Part shown: positions 6,699-14,200 of the stretch, in pieces
Position numbering within the stretch: the stretch's first letter is position 1
How the letters are laid out: each line of letters opens with the position of its first letter
From: an uncultured Collinsella sp.
GTDB lineage: Bacteria; Actinomycetota; Coriobacteriia; Coriobacteriales; Coriobacteriaceae
NCBI GenBank assembly: GCA_902478935.1
Contig: CABSMV010000002.1
Span: 1-34,404, forward strand
Length of the DNA: 34,404 bases
Direction: 5' to 3'
The notes under the pieces: model-generated
Seen by the model: only the letters and a program-made list of their open reading frames with translations
The model's database searches: none
Told to the model about the DNA's origin: nothing
Translations under genes and position numbers: made by a program

Positions 6699-6789
6699 TG
6701 GCGGAGAGTCAGGGATTTGAACCCTGGAGACGCTTTTGACGCCTACACGATTTCCAATCGTGCTCCTTCGGCCACTCGGACAACTCTCC
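6699..6789 (-). tRNA. tRNA-Ser(GGA)
   Basis: A 91-nt class II tRNA with encoded CCA. Acceptor GGAGAGT pairs with ACTCTCC, anticodon loop TTGGAAA gives GGA, with a long variable arm and T arm GGTTCAAATCC. It decodes UCC/UCU. Confidence 0.95.
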
Positions 6790-6852
6790 GTTAAATGCGA
6801 AAGTCAGTATACACGAGGAATCGAAAAGTGCAAACAGAAAACTTGGCATTTT

Positions 6853-7272
6853 TTAAAGCGCTCGCTCCGCACCCGTATCCGGCATGTGCCAGATGAGTAC
6901 TAAAAAAGCATCCTGACCAGCCAGATCCCGCTCGATGATCTGTTCAAAATAGGTATTCATGAATGACGTGGCAGCGAATTTAAAAATTTTGAGGCAATCG
7001 ATCGAACCGGTGGTATGCATTTCGTGACCACAACCCTGCAATCGGCGACCTGCGGTTTGACTCAGGTTGTCCTCGCCGCAGCGTATCTTGCTATCGAATC
7101 CGTCAAGCTCTTGGTCAGCATTTGGTTGGAATACGCATGAAGAGCCGTGTAAGCATGGGTATATGTGGAGGTCATGAGGTTGTAGCTGCATATTCTTGCA
7201 GCCTGGGAGGTTGAAAGATATTATTACCAAGTCTTTTCCTGCTTCAGGCGCACCTTCACGACCTGAAGCCAC
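6853..7272 (-). CDS. Doubtful open reading frame upstream of rpsF
   Basis: A minus-strand frame of up to 139 codons. A TTG near 7236 with AGGA upstream or an ATG near 7190 would shorten it. The product would be Cys- and His-rich (PCLHGSSC, GCGHEMH) with no recognised domain. Base composition is more AT-rich than in neighbouring genes and codon use is unlike the window's genes. Its 5' part overlaps the rpsF promoter and leader. I think it is more likely non-coding, but this is the only frame in the ~500-bp gap between tRNA-Ser(GGA) and rpsF. Confidence 0.2.
   Translation of the reverse strand: MASGREGAPEAGKDLVIISFNLPGCKNMQLQPHDLHIYPCLHGSSCVFQPNADQELDGFDSKIRCGEDNLSQTAGRRLQGCGHEMHTTGSIDCLKIFKFAATSFMNTYFEQIIERDLAGQDAFLVLIWHMPDTGAERAL
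7196..7224 (+). promoter_or_regulatory. Promoter of the rpsF operon
   Basis: TTGCAG (7196-7201) and TATTAT (7219-7224) are spaced by exactly 17 bp. Transcription would start near 7231, leaving a leader of about 65 nt before rpsF. Confidence 0.7.
7242..7268 (+). promoter_or_regulatory. Leader hairpin before rpsF
   Basis: CTTCAGG (7242-7248) pairs with CCTGAAG (7262-7268) just upstream of the ribosome-binding site at 7283-7290. In many bacteria the S6:S18 complex represses its own mRNA by binding a leader structure before rpsF. I could not confirm the known bulge motif here, so that role is an inference. Confidence 0.35.
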
Positions 7273-7295
7273 ATTTGCCCAGAGGAGGTGACAAT

Positions 7296-7589
7296 ATGAA
7301 GGCTTATGAACTGCTGTTCTTTGTTGACCCGTCGCTCGACCCCGAGACTCGTCTCGCTGTTATGAAGCGTATCGATACCACGATCGCTGAGGGCGCTGGC
7401 AAGGTCGACTCCGTTGACGAGTGGGGCAAGCGCAAGCTCGCCTACGAGATCAACGACCTCACCGATGGTGACTACACCCTCATCAACTTCCACGCAGATC
7501 CTACCCAGATCGCCGAGCTTGATCGCGTCCTGCGCATCACCGACGCTGTGGTCCGCCACATGATCGTCCGTCGCGACGACCAGGAGTAA
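7296..7589 (+). CDS. rpsF: 30S ribosomal protein S6
   Basis: A 97-residue protein matching S6: MKAYELLFFVDPSLDPETR at the start, then VDEWGKRKLAYEINDLTDGDY and VLRITDAVVRHMIVR. S6 pairs with S18 on the platform of the small subunit. The start at 7296 follows a near-perfect AGGAGGTG at 7283-7290. It is first in the operon rpsF-ssb-rpsR-rplI, the usual bacterial order. Confidence 0.98.
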   Translation: MKAYELLFFVDPSLDPETRLAVMKRIDTTIAEGAGKVDSVDEWGKRKLAYEINDLTDGDYTLINFHADPTQIAELDRVLRITDAVVRHMIVRRDDQE

Positions 7590-7637
7590 GACTGTCGTTT
7601 TGGACTGGGCTAGTGCCCCAAGAGGAAGTAGTGAGTT

Positions 7638-8090
7638 ATGAGTATCAATCGAGTGAACATCACCGGTAACCTCACCCGCGATCCCGAGCTGCGCGCCACC
7701 GCCGGCGGAACCCAGGTTCTGTCCTTTGGCGTCGCCGTGAACGATCGTCGCCGCAACGCGCAGACTGGCGAGTGGGAGGACTATCCCAACTTTGTTGACT
7801 GCACTATGTTCGGCACCCGCGCCGAGGCCGTGAGCCGTTTCCTGGCAAAGGGAAACAAGGTCGCGATCGAGGGCAAGCTGCGCTACAGCTCTTGGGAGCG
7901 CGACGGTCAGCGCAGGAGCAAGCTTGAGGTCATCGTCGATGAGATCGAGTTTATGAGCTCCCGTGGTGGCCAGGGTGGCTACGATCAGGGCGGTTACGCC
8001 CCCGCAGCTCCCGCGCCCGCAGCACGTCCTGCCGCACCGGTGGCTACGCCGCCCGCGGTCGACGTCTACGATGAGGACATCCCGTTCTAA
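7638..8090 (+). CDS. ssb: Single-stranded DNA-binding protein
   Basis: A 150-residue SSB. The OB fold spans about residues 1-110, with typical NRVNITGNLTRDPELR, FGVAVNDRR and EGKLRYSSWE. A Gly/Ala/Pro-rich linker (GGYDQGGYAPAAPAPAARPAA) follows. It ends in the acidic tip DEDIPF, which recruits replication and repair proteins. It protects ssDNA at replication forks. It lies between rpsF and rpsR, as in many Gram-positives. Confidence 0.98.
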   Translation: MSINRVNITGNLTRDPELRATAGGTQVLSFGVAVNDRRRNAQTGEWEDYPNFVDCTMFGTRAEAVSRFLAKGNKVAIEGKLRYSSWERDGQRRSKLEVIVDEIEFMSSRGGQGGYDQGGYAPAAPAPAARPAAPVATPPAVDVYDEDIPF

Positions 8091-8162
8091 GGGTTGTTCA
8101 CCTATTTTTGAGTGAGAGGCGGCTTCGGCTCGCCGAAGTTGCCAAATGAAAGGTATTTTGAC

Positions 8163-8429
8163 ATGGCTAATGATTATTCTGCACGTCAGCCGCGTCGTAA
8201 GTACTGCCAGTTCTGCAAGGAGAACACTGAGTTCATCGACTATAAGGACACTCAGCTTCTCCGTAAGTACATGACCGACCGTGGCAAGATCAAGCCCCGT
8301 CGCGTCACTGGCGCTTGCACGCAGCATCAGCATGACATCGCCAACGCCATCAAGCGCGCCCGCGAGATGGCTCTCCTGCCGTACACCGTCCCCGTGGTTT
8401 CCTCTCGTGGCAACCGCGACCGCGGCTAA
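8163..8429 (+). CDS. rpsR: 30S ribosomal protein S18 (zinc-binding form)
   Basis: An 88-residue S18. Residues C15 and C18 (YCQFC) with C52 and H55 (ACTQHQ) form the metal-binding set of the zinc (C+) paralog. Core motifs YKDTQLLRKYMTDRGKIKPRRVTG and IANAIKRAREMALLPY are typical. The start at 8163 follows GAAAGG; an upstream in-frame extension has no ribosome-binding site. Having the C+ form in the main operon suggests that any zinc-free S18 lies elsewhere. Confidence 0.97.
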   Translation: MANDYSARQPRRKYCQFCKENTEFIDYKDTQLLRKYMTDRGKIKPRRVTGACTQHQHDIANAIKRAREMALLPYTVPVVSSRGNRDRG

Positions 8430-8444
8430 GAAGGGAGACGCATC

Positions 8445-8984
8445 ATGAAGGTTATTCTTCTCGATGAGATCAAGGGCAAGGGCGGCGAGGGTGACGTCGT
8501 AGAGGTCGCTCAGGGTTACGCTGAGAACTTCCTGTTCCCCAAGAAGCTCGCTGTTGCCGCCACCAAGGGCAACCTCAAGCAGCTTGACGAGCGTCGCAAC
8601 AACATCGCCAAGCGCGAGGCCGTCCGTCTGGCTACCGCCAACGAGACCAAGGCTGCCTTCGAGGGCAAGCAGGTCACCGTTGACGTCAAGGTTGGCGACG
8701 AGGGCATCCTCTTTGGCTCCGTTACCGCCGCTATGATCGCTGACGCCATCAAGGATCAGCTCGGTATGGACATCGACCGCAAGCGCGTCGAGCTCGGTAA
8801 GCCCATCAAGGTTGCCGGTGCCCACACCGTCGCTATCTCGCTGTACCGCGAGATCAAGGCCGAGGTTGTCGTTCTCGTCGGCGTTACCGCCGAGGAGCTC
8901 GCTGCCGAGGCTGAGGTTGAGGAGACCGCTGAGGTCGCCGAGGCCGAGACCGCCGAGGTCGAGACCGAGGCTGCTGCCGAGTAG
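8445..8984 (+). CDS. rplI: 50S ribosomal protein L9 with acidic tail
   Basis: A 179-residue L9. The N-terminal domain is standard (MKVILLDEIKGKGGEGDVVEVAQGYAENFLFPKKLA), followed by the linker helix and C-terminal RNA-binding domain (GILFGSVTAAMIADAI). L9 is usually about 150 residues; here about 28 extra residues form a repetitive acidic tail of E, A, V and T (EAEVEETAEVAEAETAEVETEAAAE). Its role is unknown. Start supported by AAGGGAGA 9 nt upstream. A strong terminator follows. Confidence 0.97.
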   Translation: MKVILLDEIKGKGGEGDVVEVAQGYAENFLFPKKLAVAATKGNLKQLDERRNNIAKREAVRLATANETKAAFEGKQVTVDVKVGDEGILFGSVTAAMIADAIKDQLGMDIDRKRVELGKPIKVAGAHTVAISLYREIKAEVVVLVGVTAEELAAEAEVEETAEVAEAETAEVETEAAAE

Positions 8985-9016
8985 CATTTGCTGCAACGCA
9001 ACAATCTTGTTCTAAG

Positions 9017-9050
9017 AAGGGCGCTCTGGGAGACCAGGGCGCCCTTTTAT
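9017..9050 (+). terminator. Terminator of the rpsF-rplI operon
   Basis: A 13-bp stem (9017-9029 with 9034-9046, one G-U pair), loop GAGA, then a T-rich tail (TTTTATTTTTT). It separates the ribosomal operon from dnaB. Confidence 0.9.
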
Positions 9051-9139
9051 TTTTTGCGCTGGGTGAGTGTCGTGGCAGTCATTGAGATGCGGTCCCGTGT
9101 ATGGGACCGTTCATCCGTTTGGTTCGGTGATGATTGCCA

Positions 9140-9175
9140 AGCCGCGGCTCGATTTATAGCCGCGGCTGATACTAT
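9140..9175 (+). promoter_or_regulatory. dnaB upstream hairpin and extended -10 promoter
   Basis: AGCCGCGGCT occurs twice (9140-9149 and 9158-9167). Because the word is its own reverse complement, the copies form both a direct repeat and a 10-bp hairpin. TGATACTAT (9167-9175) right after it is an extended -10 box placing the start near 9182. A protein binding the repeat could block the -35 region. A smaller hairpin (GGTCCC/GGGACC near 9092-9108) lies upstream. Confidence 0.45.
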
Positions 9176-9208
9176 GGATGCTCGCAAGCGATATGAATGA
9201 GGACGCTC

Positions 9209-10600
9209 ATGGCATATGACGATAGGGAGACGGGGCTGACGGTCGAGGACCGTGGCTCTAAGTTGGGTCTCCCCCAAAACCAAGATGCAGAGGCCAACGT
9301 ACTGGCCGCTATGCTGCTATCGCCCGAGGTGGTCGAAGAGGCCCAAGTCGAGCTGCAGCCCGATGACTTCTACCGGCCCATTCATAAGACCATCTATACC
9401 GCGATGGTCGATATGTATAACAGTCGCATCCCCATTGACTCTATCTCGCTGATCGATTACCTGCGAAGCATCAACAAGCTCGATGCCGTGGGCGGCGAGG
9501 CGTACATTTTGGAGCTGATGGGACAGACTCTGTCGCTCGTCAACTGGCAGCACCATGCCGCCATCGTTCGCCGCGACTCGATGCTGCGTGAGCTGATTGG
9601 CGCCACCAACGAGATCAACGCGCTGGCCTACAACGCCCCCACCGACACCAAAGAGGTCGTGGAGCTGGCCGAGAGCAAGCTGCTCAAGGTCACGGCGCGT
9701 GAGGTTAAGTCGAGCTACAAGACGCTGACCGAGTTTATGGTCGAGGCCTATAACGAGGCCGAGGAAGTGTGCAAGGCCGGCGGTCAGGCTGCAGGCGTGC
9801 CCACGGGCTTTCCGTCGCTCGACCGTATGCTCATGGGTTTCCGCGAGGGCCAGCTCATCATTATCGGCGCCCGCCCCGCCGTTGGTAAGACGTCGTTCGC
9901 CCTGAACTTGGCGCTCAACGCCGCCGCCGCGGGCTATACCGTCGGCTTCTTCTCGCTGGAGATGTCGGGCAAGGAAATTGCCCAGCGTCTGATTTGCGCC
10001 TATGCCATGATCTCGATCAGCGACTTCCGTACGGGCCGCATTAGTCCCGAGCAGTGGGCCAACATCAATGAGGCCACGCAGACGCTGTCCAAGCTCGATA
10101 TTCTGATTGACGATACGCCCGGCACCACGGTGACCGAGATTCGCGCCAAGAGCCGCCGCATGCTCCATAACAAGGAGAAGGCCATCATCATCCTGGACTA
10201 TTTGCAGCTGGTGAGTCCCCCGCCGGGACGTCGTTCCGAGAGCCGCACCGTCGAGGTCTCCGAGATGTCGCGTGGTCTGAAGATTATGGCCAAGGAGCTC
10301 AAGATTCCGCTGATCGCGCTGTCGCAGCTGTCGCGTCAGGTCGAGTCCCGTACCGGCAAGCGCCCGCAGCTGTCCGACCTGCGTGAATCGGGCTCCATCG
10401 AGCAGGATGCCGATATCGTCATGTTCTTGGACCGATCCGCCGACGAGGCCGAGGCCTCGCGCGACGACCGACCCGACGAGGGCGTTACGCGTATCGTCGT
10501 GGCCAAGAACCGTTCGGGCCCGATTGGCGACGTCGACCTGATGTTCCTGCCGGCATCCACCAAGTTCTATGAGCTTGATGGGGCGCATACCGAGGAGTAG
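9209..10600 (+). CDS. dnaB: Replicative DNA helicase DnaB
   Basis: A 463-residue hexameric helicase. The N-terminal primase-interaction domain opens with LPQNQDAEANVLAAMLLSPE. The RecA-like domain has Walker A at about 219-228 (GARPAVGKTS), Walker B IIILDYLQLV near 330-339, and the C-terminal motifs LSQLSRQVESRTGKRPQLSDLR and NRSGPIGDV. It unwinds duplex DNA at the replication fork. ATG 9209 was chosen because GAGGA lies 5 nt upstream; an in-frame ATG at 9197 lacks this. The rplI-dnaB-purA order is shared with Firmicutes such as Bacillus (where the helicase gene is called dnaC). No intein is seen. Confidence 0.97.
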   Translation: MAYDDRETGLTVEDRGSKLGLPQNQDAEANVLAAMLLSPEVVEEAQVELQPDDFYRPIHKTIYTAMVDMYNSRIPIDSISLIDYLRSINKLDAVGGEAYILELMGQTLSLVNWQHHAAIVRRDSMLRELIGATNEINALAYNAPTDTKEVVELAESKLLKVTAREVKSSYKTLTEFMVEAYNEAEEVCKAGGQAAGVPTGFPSLDRMLMGFREGQLIIIGARPAVGKTSFALNLALNAAAAGYTVGFFSLEMSGKEIAQRLICAYAMISISDFRTGRISPEQWANINEATQTLSKLDILIDDTPGTTVTEIRAKSRRMLHNKEKAIIILDYLQLVSPPPGRRSESRTVEVSEMSRGLKIMAKELKIPLIALSQLSRQVESRTGKRPQLSDLRESGSIEQDADIVMFLDRSADEAEASRDDRPDEGVTRIVVAKNRSGPIGDVDLMFLPASTKFYELDGAHTEE

Positions 10601-10621
10601 GACAGGCGCCCGTTGCACGGG

Positions 10622-10627
10622 TATACT
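10622..10627 (+). promoter_or_regulatory. Candidate -10 box for purA
   Basis: TATACT at 10622-10627 lies 65 bp before the purA start. The -35 region (around AGGACA, 10600-10605) is a poor match. A small hairpin (GCGCAC/GTGTGC) occupies the leader before GAGGAG. Confidence 0.4.
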
Positions 10628-10691
10628 GGAAATGTTTTGTGCTTCTGCGCACTTGCGGTGTGCGGACAGTCCATGAATGTGAGGAGTAAAC

Positions 10692-11978
10692 ATGCCGTCA
10701 ACCGTTTTGGTCGGTGCCCAGTGGGGCGATGAGGGCAAGGGTAAGATCTGCGACCTGGTCGCCGGCGACTTTGATGCCGTCGTGCGCTATTCGGGCGGCA
10801 ACAACGCCGGCCACACCATCGTCGTCAACGGCAAGAAGTACGGCCTGCACCAGGTGCCCTCCGGCATCATGTATTCCGACCACGTGTCGGTGATCGGTAA
10901 CGGCTGCGTCGTCAACCCCAAGGTCGTCCTTGAGGAGATCGACATGTTCGAGGCCGACGGCATCACCACCAAGGATCTCAAGATCAGCGGCAACGCGCAT
11001 GTCATCATGCCGTACCACATCGATCTGGATGGCGCCTTTGAGCAGAAGCTCGGCAAGAAGAACATCGGTACCACCAAGCGCGGCATCGGTCCGTGCTACC
11101 AGGACAAGATGGCCCGTATTGGCCTGCGTATGCAGGACATGCTGGATGAGGCGCTGTTCCGCGATAAGCTGGAGACCGCTCTTGCCCGCGTGAACCCCGA
11201 GCTAGAGCTCATCTACAACCTGCCCACCTACACCGTGGATCAGATTTGCGATGAGTACCTGCCCATGGCCGAGCGCCTGCGTCCCTACATCACCGAGACG
11301 AGTCTGCTGCTCAACAACATGATTGACGAGGGCAAGGACCTGCTGTTTGAGGGCGCCCAGGCGACGCTGCTCGACATCGACCACGGTACCTATCCGTACG
11401 TGACGTCTTCCAACTGCACCGCCGGCGGCGCCATCACCGGCTCCGGCGTCGGTATGAAGAACGTCGACCGCGTACTGGGCGTCATGAAGGCCTATATCAC
11501 CCGCGTCGGTTCGGGCCCCATGCCCACCGAGCTTTCCTATGAGTCCGAGGCCGGTCACACGCTGACCGAGGAGGGCTACGAGTACGGCGTGACCACCGGT
11601 CGCCGTCGTCGCTGCGGCTGGTTCGACGGCCCCATCGCCAACTACGCCTCGCGCGTCAACGGCCTCACCGATATCGCCATGACCAAGCTCGACGTGCTTT
11701 CGGCTTTCGACACCATCAAGGTGTGCGTGGCCTACGACGTCGATGGTGAGCGCTATACCAGCGTGCCCGAGCATCAGGTTCGCTTTGAGCACGCCAAGCC
11801 CATCTACGAGGAGCTTCCTGGCTGGAAGTGCGATATCACCGGCTGCCGCAGCTTTGAGGAGCTGCCGCAGGAGGCTCAGGACTACGTGGCGTTTATCGAG
11901 GATCTGGCACACACCCGCGTGACGTTCATTGGCGTTGGCGCTGGTCGCGAGCAGATCATCAACCGATTCTGGAAGTAA
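10692..11978 (+). CDS. purA: Adenylosuccinate synthetase
   Basis: A 428-residue enzyme, the usual length. The GTP-binding P-loop WGDEGKGK is at residues 11-18, GGNNAGHT follows at about 35-42, and IGPCYQDK and TTGRRRRCGWFD are family signatures. It joins IMP and aspartate with GTP to make adenylosuccinate, the first step from IMP to AMP. GAGGAG upstream supports the ATG. It lies downstream of dnaB on the same strand with a terminator after it. Confidence 0.98.
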   Translation: MPSTVLVGAQWGDEGKGKICDLVAGDFDAVVRYSGGNNAGHTIVVNGKKYGLHQVPSGIMYSDHVSVIGNGCVVNPKVVLEEIDMFEADGITTKDLKISGNAHVIMPYHIDLDGAFEQKLGKKNIGTTKRGIGPCYQDKMARIGLRMQDMLDEALFRDKLETALARVNPELELIYNLPTYTVDQICDEYLPMAERLRPYITETSLLLNNMIDEGKDLLFEGAQATLLDIDHGTYPYVTSSNCTAGGAITGSGVGMKNVDRVLGVMKAYITRVGSGPMPTELSYESEAGHTLTEEGYEYGVTTGRRRRCGWFDGPIANYASRVNGLTDIAMTKLDVLSAFDTIKVCVAYDVDGERYTSVPEHQVRFEHAKPIYEELPGWKCDITGCRSFEELPQEAQDYVAFIEDLAHTRVTFIGVGAGREQIINRFWK

Positions 11979-12000
11979 TCGGGACTATTTGGTTATTGCG

Positions 12001-12046
12001 ATATACCCCTTTGCAGCCCGGACGGGCGGCCGAGGGGTATATTTGC
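12001..12046 (+). terminator. purA terminator
   Basis: ATATACCCCT (12001-12010) pairs with AGGGGTATAT (12033-12042), with an inner GCCCG/CGGGC stem, and a short T-run follows. Confidence 0.75.
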
Positions 12047-12096
12047 TTGCAAAGGGCTCGCGCGGAGCGGGCCGTTCATCCATAGAGGAGGCACCC

Positions 12097-13401
12097 TTGA
12101 AGGCGGACACTCAAACCATCGACATCCTGTTGTTGGGCAGCGGCGGCCGTGAGCATGCTTTGGCAGCTAAGCTCGCAGCATCACCGCGCGCCGGCAAGCT
12201 CTACATCGCGCCGGGTAACGGCGGCACCGCGAGCTGCGGCGAGAACGTTGTTCTCGACGACTGCGATCCTGCGGCCGTGGCGGCGTTTGCGCAGAGCCAC
12301 GGATGCGGACTCGTGGTAATTGGCCCCGAGGCTCCGCTCGTGGCGGGCGTGGCCGACGCCGTGCGCGCGGCGGGTATTCCCTGCTTTGGCCCGGGTGCCG
12401 AGGGCGCCCAGATGGAGGGCTCCAAGCTGTTCTCCAAGCAGCTCATGGAGCGTGCGGGCATTCCGACGGCGGCCTATGGTTCGTTTACCGACGAGGCTTC
12501 GGCTCTCGCCTACGTGCGCGAGCAGGGCGCCCCGCTGGTCGTGAAGGCCGACGGCCTTGCCGCGGGCAAGGGCGTTATCGTGGCGACTGAGCTCGAGCAG
12601 GCCGAAGAGGCCGTGCGCGAGTGTTTTGGCGGCACCTTTGGCGATGCCGGCAATACCGTGGTCATCGAGGAGATGCTGACCGGCCCCGAGTGCTCGCTGC
12701 TGGCCTTTACCGACGGCAAGACCGTGCGCCCCATGGCCACTTCGCAGGACCACAAGCGTGCGCTCGAGGGCGACAAGGGTCCCAACACCGGTGGCATGGG
12801 CGTTTACAGCCCGGTACCCATCGTGACCGACGAGGAGCACGCCACCATGGTGAAAGTCATGGAGCAGACCGTGGCCGAGCTCGCTGCCGAGGGCATCGAC
12901 TACCGCGGCTGCCTGTATGGCGGCTTTATGCTCACCCCCGCCGGCCCCAAGGTGCTGGAGTTCAACGCCCGCTTTGGCGACCCCGAGACGCAGGTCGTGC
13001 TGCCGCGCCTCAAGAACGACCTGGTCGAGGTTATGCTCGCCTGCGCCAACTGCGAGCTTGATCAGATTGAGCTCGACTGGCGTGACGAGTGGGCCGTGGC
13101 TGTTGTTCTGACGAGCGCGGGCTATCCCGGCAGCTACGAGAAGGGCAAAGTCATCACCGGCATCGCCGACGCCGAGGCCATGGAGAACGTGACCGTGTAC
13201 CATGCCGGCACCGCCGTGGTGGACGGCCGGCTCGTGACCAACGGCGGCCGTGTGCTTGCCGTGACCGCGCTGGGCGATACGTTTGAGAACGCCCGCAACC
13301 TTGCCTACGAGGCCTGCGAGAAGATTGATTTTGAGGGCAAGACCCTGCGTCACGACATCGGCCTGCGCGCGCTGCGCGGCCGCGACGCCTGGGATGCCTA
13401 A
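12097..13401 (+). CDS. purD: Phosphoribosylamine-glycine ligase
   Basis: A 434-residue GARS with ATP-grasp fold. The N-terminal domain starts IDILLLGSGGREHALAAKL; later come VIGPEAPLVAGVAD, LVVKADGLAAGKGV, DHKRALEGDKGPNTGGMG and EFNARFGDPETQ, all signatures. It joins phosphoribosylamine and glycine, step two of purine synthesis. The start is a TTG at 12097, since AGGAGG lies 5 nt before it and no ATG is suitably placed. It is followed 21 bp later by the NUDIX gene, probably in one operon. Confidence 0.96.
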   Translation: MKADTQTIDILLLGSGGREHALAAKLAASPRAGKLYIAPGNGGTASCGENVVLDDCDPAAVAAFAQSHGCGLVVIGPEAPLVAGVADAVRAAGIPCFGPGAEGAQMEGSKLFSKQLMERAGIPTAAYGSFTDEASALAYVREQGAPLVVKADGLAAGKGVIVATELEQAEEAVRECFGGTFGDAGNTVVIEEMLTGPECSLLAFTDGKTVRPMATSQDHKRALEGDKGPNTGGMGVYSPVPIVTDEEHATMVKVMEQTVAELAAEGIDYRGCLYGGFMLTPAGPKVLEFNARFGDPETQVVLPRLKNDLVEVMLACANCELDQIELDWRDEWAVAVVLTSAGYPGSYEKGKVITGIADAEAMENVTVYHAGTAVVDGRLVTNGGRVLAVTALGDTFENARNLAYEACEKIDFEGKTLRHDIGLRALRGRDAWDA

Positions 13402-13422
13402 AATCCGAGAGGAATGAGACGG

Positions 13423-14118
13423 ATGGACGAGAAGAACGAAGAGCTCGTGGACGCGCAGATCGTCGAAGAGGACAGCCGCGTGTATGGGCACGCCGAGGGC
13501 GAGCCTGGTGGCGAGGTCGCTGACGAGCCGGCGCTGGTACTGGGCGATGACGACCCGCACGATGCCGAGCTGCACGAGAAGATTCTTTCGGAGGAGTGCG
13601 CCTGGAAGGGCAAGATCCTCGATGTCCACCGTCTTGAGGTTGAGCTGCCCAACGGTCGCCGCAGCGCCCGCGATATCGTTCGCCATCCGGGTGCGGCGGC
13701 TGTTGTGGCACTGACCGAGAGCGGCAAGATCGTACTGGTGCGTCAGTACCGCACCGCCATCGACCGCGTGACGGTCGAGATTCCCGCCGGCAAGCTCGAT
13801 CCAGGCGAGGACCCGCTCGATTGCGCCAAGCGCGAGCTGCATGAGGAGACGGGCTTTAGGGCTGGTCGCATTCGCTTTTTGACGTCGATTGTCACGTCCT
13901 GTGGCTTCTGTGACGAGATCATTCACATCTACCTGGCCACCAAGCTCGAGTTCGATGCACCCAACCCCGATGATGACGAGTTTGTCAACGTGGACCTCGT
14001 GCCGCTGCACGAGCTGATCGACGCCGTGCTCGACGGCAAGATCGAAGACGCCAAGACCGTCGTAGGCGCCTTGGCCTGCGATAGCATCGCGCACCGCCTT
14101 GGGGGCACGGAGTTTTAA
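13423..14118 (+). CDS. NUDIX hydrolase, ADP-ribose pyrophosphatase type
   Basis: A 231-residue NUDIX protein. The Nudix box at about residues 122-144 fits GX5EX7REUXEEXGU exactly (GKLDPGE, seven residues, RELHEETGF). Flanking signatures KIVLVRQYRTAIDRVTVEIPAGKL and TSCGFCDEIIHIYLA fit the ADP-ribose/NDP-sugar branch. Family members split ADP-ribose into AMP and ribose 5-phosphate. About 55 N-terminal residues are extra, acidic and likely disordered. ATG 13423 was preferred to 13414 because AGAGGA touches the latter. It lies directly downstream of purD. Confidence 0.9.
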   Translation: MDEKNEELVDAQIVEEDSRVYGHAEGEPGGEVADEPALVLGDDDPHDAELHEKILSEECAWKGKILDVHRLEVELPNGRRSARDIVRHPGAAAVVALTESGKIVLVRQYRTAIDRVTVEIPAGKLDPGEDPLDCAKRELHEETGFRAGRIRFLTSIVTSCGFCDEIIHIYLATKLEFDAPNPDDDEFVNVDLVPLHELIDAVLDGKIEDAKTVVGALACDSIAHRLGGTEF

Positions 14119-14130
14119 CGAGTGGGGATA

Positions 14131-14169
14131 GCCCTGGGACAAGTACTACTGATTGCTTTGTTCCAGGGC
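14131..14169 (+). terminator. Hairpin between the NUDIX and ABC exporter genes
   Basis: GCCCTGGGAC (14131-14140) pairs with GTTCCAGGGC (14160-14169) with one G-U pair; pairing extends 2-3 bp inward. No T-run follows, so termination is uncertain. It may only weaken read-through. Confidence 0.45.
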
Positions 14170-14200
14170 CTTACGTTGCTGATATTTCTTTGAGGATCAC

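Noticed and set aside
6424..6794. Frames of 70-117 codons over the tRNA-Ser genes
   Set aside because: They are translations of tRNA genes and terminators (GFEP/GFES-LLLR type artefacts).
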